Source: Rhodothermales bacterium (GTDB taxonomy: Bacteria; Bacteroidota; Rhodothermia; Rhodothermales; JABDKH01). From it: a DNA stretch of 44,545 nucleotides. Location: assembly GCA_013002165.1 (NCBI GenBank), contig JABDKO010000138.1:1-44545 (forward strand). Reading direction: 5' to 3'. Numbering within the stretch: the stretch's first letter is position 1; the number at the start of each line of letters is the position of its first letter. This document shows, piece after piece, positions 40,949 through 44,545 of the stretch. Below the pieces are notes generated by a model. The model ran no database searches, was not told the DNA's origin, and saw only the letters and a list, made by a program, of their open reading frames with translations. The position numbers were made by a program, and so were the translations under genes.

Positions 40949-41740
40949 ATGTCAATGACACTCTATCAGGTGGATTCATTCACTTCAAAACCATTTTCGG
41001 GTAATCCGGCCGGAGTATGCCTCCTTGAAGGACCAGCTGATGAACACTGGATGCAGAACGTTGCCCTGGAAATGGCTCTTTCTGAAACTGCTTTTCTTTA
41101 CCCGACTGGAGATTCTTACAATCTGAGATGGTTTACTCCGGTAGCCGAAGTTGATCTTTGCGGGCATGCTACCCTTGCTGCAGCACACATCCTGCATGAG
41201 CTGGGTACCGTAGACCGAGGTCAGTCAGTTTCTTTTGAAACAGCCAGCGGTATACTTAACGCAGAGATAGTAAAGGATAGAATCGTTCTCGATTTTCCAC
41301 CCGTTCCGGCGACAGATGTCACAGTATCCGACGAATTGCAACGGGTGGCGCAAACAACCATCATCAATGCAGCAAGGAACAGACTTGACTATCTCATTGA
41401 GCTGGGTACTCAATCAGATGTTGAGGTTTTCCGGGCGGACTTGAACGCAATTCGCGGGCTTGGTACACGGGGTTTGATTGTGACAGCTGAATCCTCGAAC
41501 CCCGACTACGATTTCGTTTCCCGATATTTTGCACCCGCAGTCGGCGTAGACGAAGATCCCGTTACCGGTTCAACACACTGCTGCCTTGGTCCTTACTGGA
41601 CTAGCCGTTTGGGGAAGTCGACTCTCCACGCTGCGCAGCTGTCACGTCGTGGTGGGCAAATGACTGTGCACGTTACGGGTTCGCGGGTGTTGCTATCGGG
41701 TTCGGCAGTTACCGTGATGCGCCTGGATTTGCTGGAATAA
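40949..41740 (+). CDS. PhzF-family phenazine biosynthesis-like protein
   Basis: From ATG 40949, supported by AAGG six bases upstream, the product is 263 residues. It has the DAP-epimerase-like fold with PFSGNPAGVCLLEGP (about 15-29), the catalytic glutamate E46 in MALSETAFL, RWFTPVAEVDLCGHATLAAAHIL (pieces) and DEDPVTGSTHCCLGPYW. Only this isomerase-like protein is present, with no phenazine cluster around it, so the substrate is unknown. A second ATG at 40955 is also possible. It ends just before a strong bidirectional hairpin and is convergent with the large envelope protein. Confidence 0.92.
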   Translation: MSMTLYQVDSFTSKPFSGNPAGVCLLEGPADEHWMQNVALEMALSETAFLYPTGDSYNLRWFTPVAEVDLCGHATLAAAHILHELGTVDRGQSVSFETASGILNAEIVKDRIVLDFPPVPATDVTVSDELQRVAQTTIINAARNRLDYLIELGTQSDVEVFRADLNAIRGLGTRGLIVTAESSNPDYDFVSRYFAPAVGVDEDPVTGSTHCCLGPYWTSRLGKSTLHAAQLSRRGGQMTVHVTGSRVLLSGSAVTVMRLDLLE

Positions 41741-41743
41741 AAA

Positions 41744-41767
41744 AGGGGTGCCGAAATCGGCACCCCT
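41744..41767 (-). terminator. Rho-independent terminator, 10-bp stem
   Basis: The arms AGGGGTGCCG (41744-41753) and CGGCACCCCT (41758-41767) enclose AAAT. On the minus strand the stem is followed by TTTTTT, so it terminates the large gene at 41795-44545. It may also serve the convergent phzF gene, although that side lacks a T tract. Confidence 0.9.
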
Positions 41768-41794
41768 GATTGTAACGTTTACACGATTCCTTCT

Positions 41795-44545
41795 CTACCA
41801 TCCCGGGATTATCTGGAAACCGAAGTGTGCACCTTTATCCGGGCGTTGCCACGGATACGCATAGTAGAATTCAAGGACGGTGTAGCCAAACATGTTGAAT
41901 CTGGTTGAAACACCCGTTGATACGACTGGCGATCGCTCCTGCGGCCGCCTCGAGAACTCGAAGTTCGGTCCATCTTCTTTCGTCCATGCGAGACCACCAT
42001 CTGCGAAGAACGATACTTCAGTAGGCAGATACGGGAAGTTGAGGATTCCGAAGTTTTTTGTCCCAAGTAACGGAATACGTACTTCTGCACTGGCAACCGC
42101 AATTCTGGATCCAAGCAGGTTGTTGAATGAGAAGTCCTCATTCGGATCAAAAGATGAGAAGCTGTATCCACGGACGAAGGTCATGCTATTACTATATCCG
42201 AGATACTCCTGCGTGAACAGCGATGGATTCGTCGGATCCTCGTCGGCGAAGTAATTTCCAAGATGCAGACCGCGGACTGCGACCGTGATTGGCTTGAAGT
42301 GCCGGTACCGGCGATAGTCGACCAGGGCACGCAGGAACGTCTCCGAGCCGATAGCTGGCGTAAGTGACAGTCGATAGCGACCACCGGAGACCGGCGAAGT
42401 GAACCCGTTGACAGAAAAGTCGCCTATATAAGCTGCACCTGCCTGTGCGAAGTAAACGGGATCTGGCGCCTCCAGATCAAATCGCTCACGCTCGCCGAAG
42501 CCAGTCAGATCAAATCTGTCTACTTCGAAACTGAAGCCGTAGCGGACGAAGCCGGCAGACAGGTCGAATCGTTTCGTTGTCGAGAACGGATATGACCCCA
42601 GGACGTCCACCTGATCCACAAAAATGCGCTGCTTGATCAGGTCGATGCCATCGATGAAGTTATCCCCATTCGAATCATACGGAATCGACGATGCAATCAG
42701 ATACGGAATGTGGGCAATCGACCCACCGTAGTTCAGACGGTTTTTTTGATTCAGGTATGCTACCTGGCCGCCAATGTCTTTGAACGTTCCATTAGCCTGA
42801 GCGACAACCGTGAGGTTGTGATTTCCAAGCATGTCACTGAAAAAGAGTCCGATTCCTCCAGCAACACCGGTTCCAAACGGCCCTCCCGTGGTTACACCGA
42901 CAGTTGGCGGGGCGACGTAGTCAAGTTTTAGTCTGGCTCCGTAGTTCTCTGCGTCGGTGTAGTCTGCGTCCGGTAACCCTGTTGTCGGATCGGTGAGATA
43001 GTTTCCAACCAGTCCGGAATAGAGCGCGGATGCAGGAGGCAATAACCTGGCGTCTGCTGCTATCGGCTGGAGTGGATCGACAATGGTCCCTTCAAGTTCG
43101 TCTTGCTCTAGAGCAAATACTGAATACTTGTTCTCGGAAAAGACGGAAAACACCAGGCGGCCACTTTGGGACGCCACCGACATCGCAGGGGATAATGAGG
43201 TTATTCCGCTGACTCCGGTCGCAATCTCCGTTACACGGTATACATTTTCATTGTCAAGAGAATAGCGATAGACGTCCTTGAACCCATCATGGTCTGCTAT
43301 GAAGTAGACACTTCGGCCGTCTGGTGAAAACTGTGGATTAGTACTCATGCCGGTATCGAATGGCACGACTGTTCTGATCTCATCTGTTTCGAGATCGTAG
43401 AAAGCTAACCTGACATCTGCGTACTGCAGTTTCTCAAAATCAGTGCCGTTGGGCCCACGGTCGGAAACGAAAGCTATTGTTTTGCCGTCTGGAGACCAGG
43501 CTGGCTGCAGATCACCGAACCTGTCATTCGTCAGTTGACGAACTGCATTTGTCTGAAGATTGAGTAGGTAGAGATCGCTGATGCCACCGTCTAATCCTGT
43601 GAAGACTATACTCTCTCCGTCAGGTGACCATGCGGGATTCGACATGGCGGTAACACCGTCAACCGAGATCCTCCGTTCAATTCCGCCGGAATTCCAGTCT
43701 AGAATAGATAGTTCGTTATCTCCCTCGACGAAAGTTACGAACACAAACTTGCGACCGTCCGGTGACCACGAACCGGACGAGTTGATGAACCTGATTGCAT
43801 CGAAGTGAGGATCCGAGTTTGAGCCTTTCAGACGCTTAACGACTTTACCTGTCTCGGCATCCGCTATAAAAAGGTTGATGTTGAAGACATCTCGTTCCGA
43901 CAGAAATGCGATCCACTTGCCGTCCGGACTGATCGATGGCGAGATGTTCATGTCGCCGCCGGAGAGTTCCTTGTTGAGCACGGCGCGGCCGGTTGAGTCC
44001 GCGGCAACTCGACCTTCAGTCATCGGCAGATACGTGTCCTTGACCGTCTGAATCCACTCATTTGACAGCGAGTCAGGCTTCAATCCGATCGTGTAGACGA
44101 GAGCTGAGTCCAGGCCGACCTGACCAGACAGCTTGAAAATGTTTGCAACGGCAGTATCACCGTATTTGCCACCGATGTATGCCATGTAGGCCTGCCCGTA
44201 CCTGTACGGGAAGTAGCGATTACTCCGCGTGAGCTGATCCATCGTCGGGAGGTCGTCCCTGAGCGCAGCATCGCGCAGCCACATGGCTGTATGGGGGTCA
44301 TCTCGTCCAACGGACAGGTACTCGGCTGTCCCTTCGACAAGCCAGAGCGGTACGTAGTTGAACGCGAAAACGGTTGTATCTTCGCGTGAAAGTGCCAGGT
44401 CGTACTGAAAGGAGTGCCCGAGTTCATGGCCCAGAACGTGATCGGTCTCCTTGTAAAGACCCGTCAATGGCATGATAACACGTTCCTTAAGGCTCTCCGT
44501 GACGCCTCCGGTACCCTGCCCAATGCTTCCGGAGATGGCATTTGT
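41795..44545 (-). CDS. Metallopeptidase / beta-propeller / outer-membrane barrel protein, 5' end outside the window
   Basis: The frame stays open to the right edge, so the start is not in the window and 916 residues are visible. The first part has VLGHELGHSFQYDLA and, further on, LWLVEGTAEYLS. HExxH plus a downstream Glu is the gluzincin pattern of peptidase-MA-like proteins. The middle is a PD40/TolB-type beta-propeller with repeated SPDGKWIAFLSERD, WSPDGRKFVFVTF, WSPDGESIVFTGLD and WSPDGKTIAFVSDRG blades. The C-terminal third looks like an Omp85/surface-antigen-type barrel, ending HFGFQIIPGW. ATG 44473 is an internal methionine. A role in the outer membrane or at its surface is inferred. 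The gene ends 28 bp before the terminator. Confidence 0.88.
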   Translation of the reverse strand, partial: TNAISGSIGQGTGGVTESLKERVIMPLTGLYKETDHVLGHELGHSFQYDLALSREDTTVFAFNYVPLWLVEGTAEYLSVGRDDPHTAMWLRDAALRDDLPTMDQLTRSNRYFPYRYGQAYMAYIGGKYGDTAVANIFKLSGQVGLDSALVYTIGLKPDSLSNEWIQTVKDTYLPMTEGRVAADSTGRAVLNKELSGGDMNISPSISPDGKWIAFLSERDVFNINLFIADAETGKVVKRLKGSNSDPHFDAIRFINSSGSWSPDGRKFVFVTFVEGDNELSILDWNSGGIERRISVDGVTAMSNPAWSPDGESIVFTGLDGGISDLYLLNLQTNAVRQLTNDRFGDLQPAWSPDGKTIAFVSDRGPNGTDFEKLQYADVRLAFYDLETDEIRTVVPFDTGMSTNPQFSPDGRSVYFIADHDGFKDVYRYSLDNENVYRVTEIATGVSGITSLSPAMSVASQSGRLVFSVFSENKYSVFALEQDELEGTIVDPLQPIAADARLLPPASALYSGLVGNYLTDPTTGLPDADYTDAENYGARLKLDYVAPPTVGVTTGGPFGTGVAGGIGLFFSDMLGNHNLTVVAQANGTFKDIGGQVAYLNQKNRLNYGGSIAHIPYLIASSIPYDSNGDNFIDGIDLIKQRIFVDQVDVLGSYPFSTTKRFDLSAGFVRYGFSFEVDRFDLTGFGERERFDLEAPDPVYFAQAGAAYIGDFSVNGFTSPVSGGRYRLSLTPAIGSETFLRALVDYRRYRHFKPITVAVRGLHLGNYFADEDPTNPSLFTQEYLGYSNSMTFVRGYSFSSFDPNEDFSFNNLLGSRIAVASAEVRIPLLGTKNFGILNFPYLPTEVSFFADGGLAWTKEDGPNFEFSRRPQERSPVVSTGVSTRFNMFGYTVLEFYYAYPWQRPDKGAHFGFQIIPGW

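Noticed and set aside
43103-43116. Perfect 14-bp palindrome TTGCTCTAGAGCAA containing CTAG
   Set aside because: It lies in coding sequence of the large envelope protein and lacks the rest of the 62-bp element pattern, so it is probably coincidental.

Overview
The window looks like ordinary chromosome of a marine-type heterotroph from the Bacteroidota/Rhodothermota side of the tree. This is inferred from a secreted subtilase with a type IX secretion (T9SS) C-terminal sorting domain, DUF4159 and DUF4359 proteins, a two-subunit 2-oxoacid:ferredoxin oxidoreductase, a TakP/FcbT-type TRAP transporter, and a base composition near 50% GC by eye. No phage, insertion sequence, CRISPR array or rRNA is visible. 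One tRNA-Pro(CGG) is present.

Layout. 1-4092 (minus): a compact run DUF4159, DUF4359, glyA, orotate-PRTase-like, tatC and the start of an S41 protease. 4317-6957 (plus): two exported proteins, DUF1028 with a peptidoglycan-binding-like tail and the subtilase. 6919-12951 (mostly minus): a 3-methyladenine-glycosylase-like orphan, a small ORF on the plus strand, and an operon of voltage-gated K+ channel, uracil-DNA glycosylase, rarA, and the TRAP membrane subunits dctQ and dctM. 13128-14402 (plus): citrate synthase. 14480-18257 (minus): SDR, the TRAP binding protein dctP, DinB-like, alpha/beta hydrolase, DoxX. 18339-23085: SpoU/TrmH methyltransferase, a secreted four-repeat protein, a GNAT enzyme and an Ig-like lipoprotein. 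23369-26414 (minus): korB and korA. 26617-29897 (plus): small GNAT, BtpA family, apaG, thyA, folA. 30025-33003 (minus): Tat-exported molybdopterin oxidoreductase, an overlapping beta-barrel gene and a DnaQ-type exonuclease. 33100-37140: an HEAGH membrane protein, corA, a Gfo/Idh/MocA plus sugar-isomerase pair, and the tRNA. 37159-44545: SRPBCC protein, long-chain acyl-CoA ligase, pyrD, a PhzF protein, and a large peptidase/beta-propeller/barrel protein cut by the window end.

Connections. TatC can serve two visible twin-arginine candidates, the Mo-cofactor oxidoreductase and DctP. The TRAP transporter is split into two operons about 6 kb apart. Its binding protein has the residues of 2-oxoacid-binding TakP-type proteins, and citrate synthase and KorAB lie nearby, so 2-oxoacid uptake is a reasonable inference. 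thyA and folA form the usual dTMP/folate pair, and glyA supplies one-carbon units to the same cycle.

The strongest unexplained signal is a pair of noncoding 62-bp elements at 29942-30003 and 37758-37819. They align without gaps, with 41 of 62 positions identical by hand count. Each carries three CTAG cores at identical spacing (the second copy has a fourth) and mutually exclusive hairpins. Both sit just after the stop codon of an unrelated minus-strand gene.
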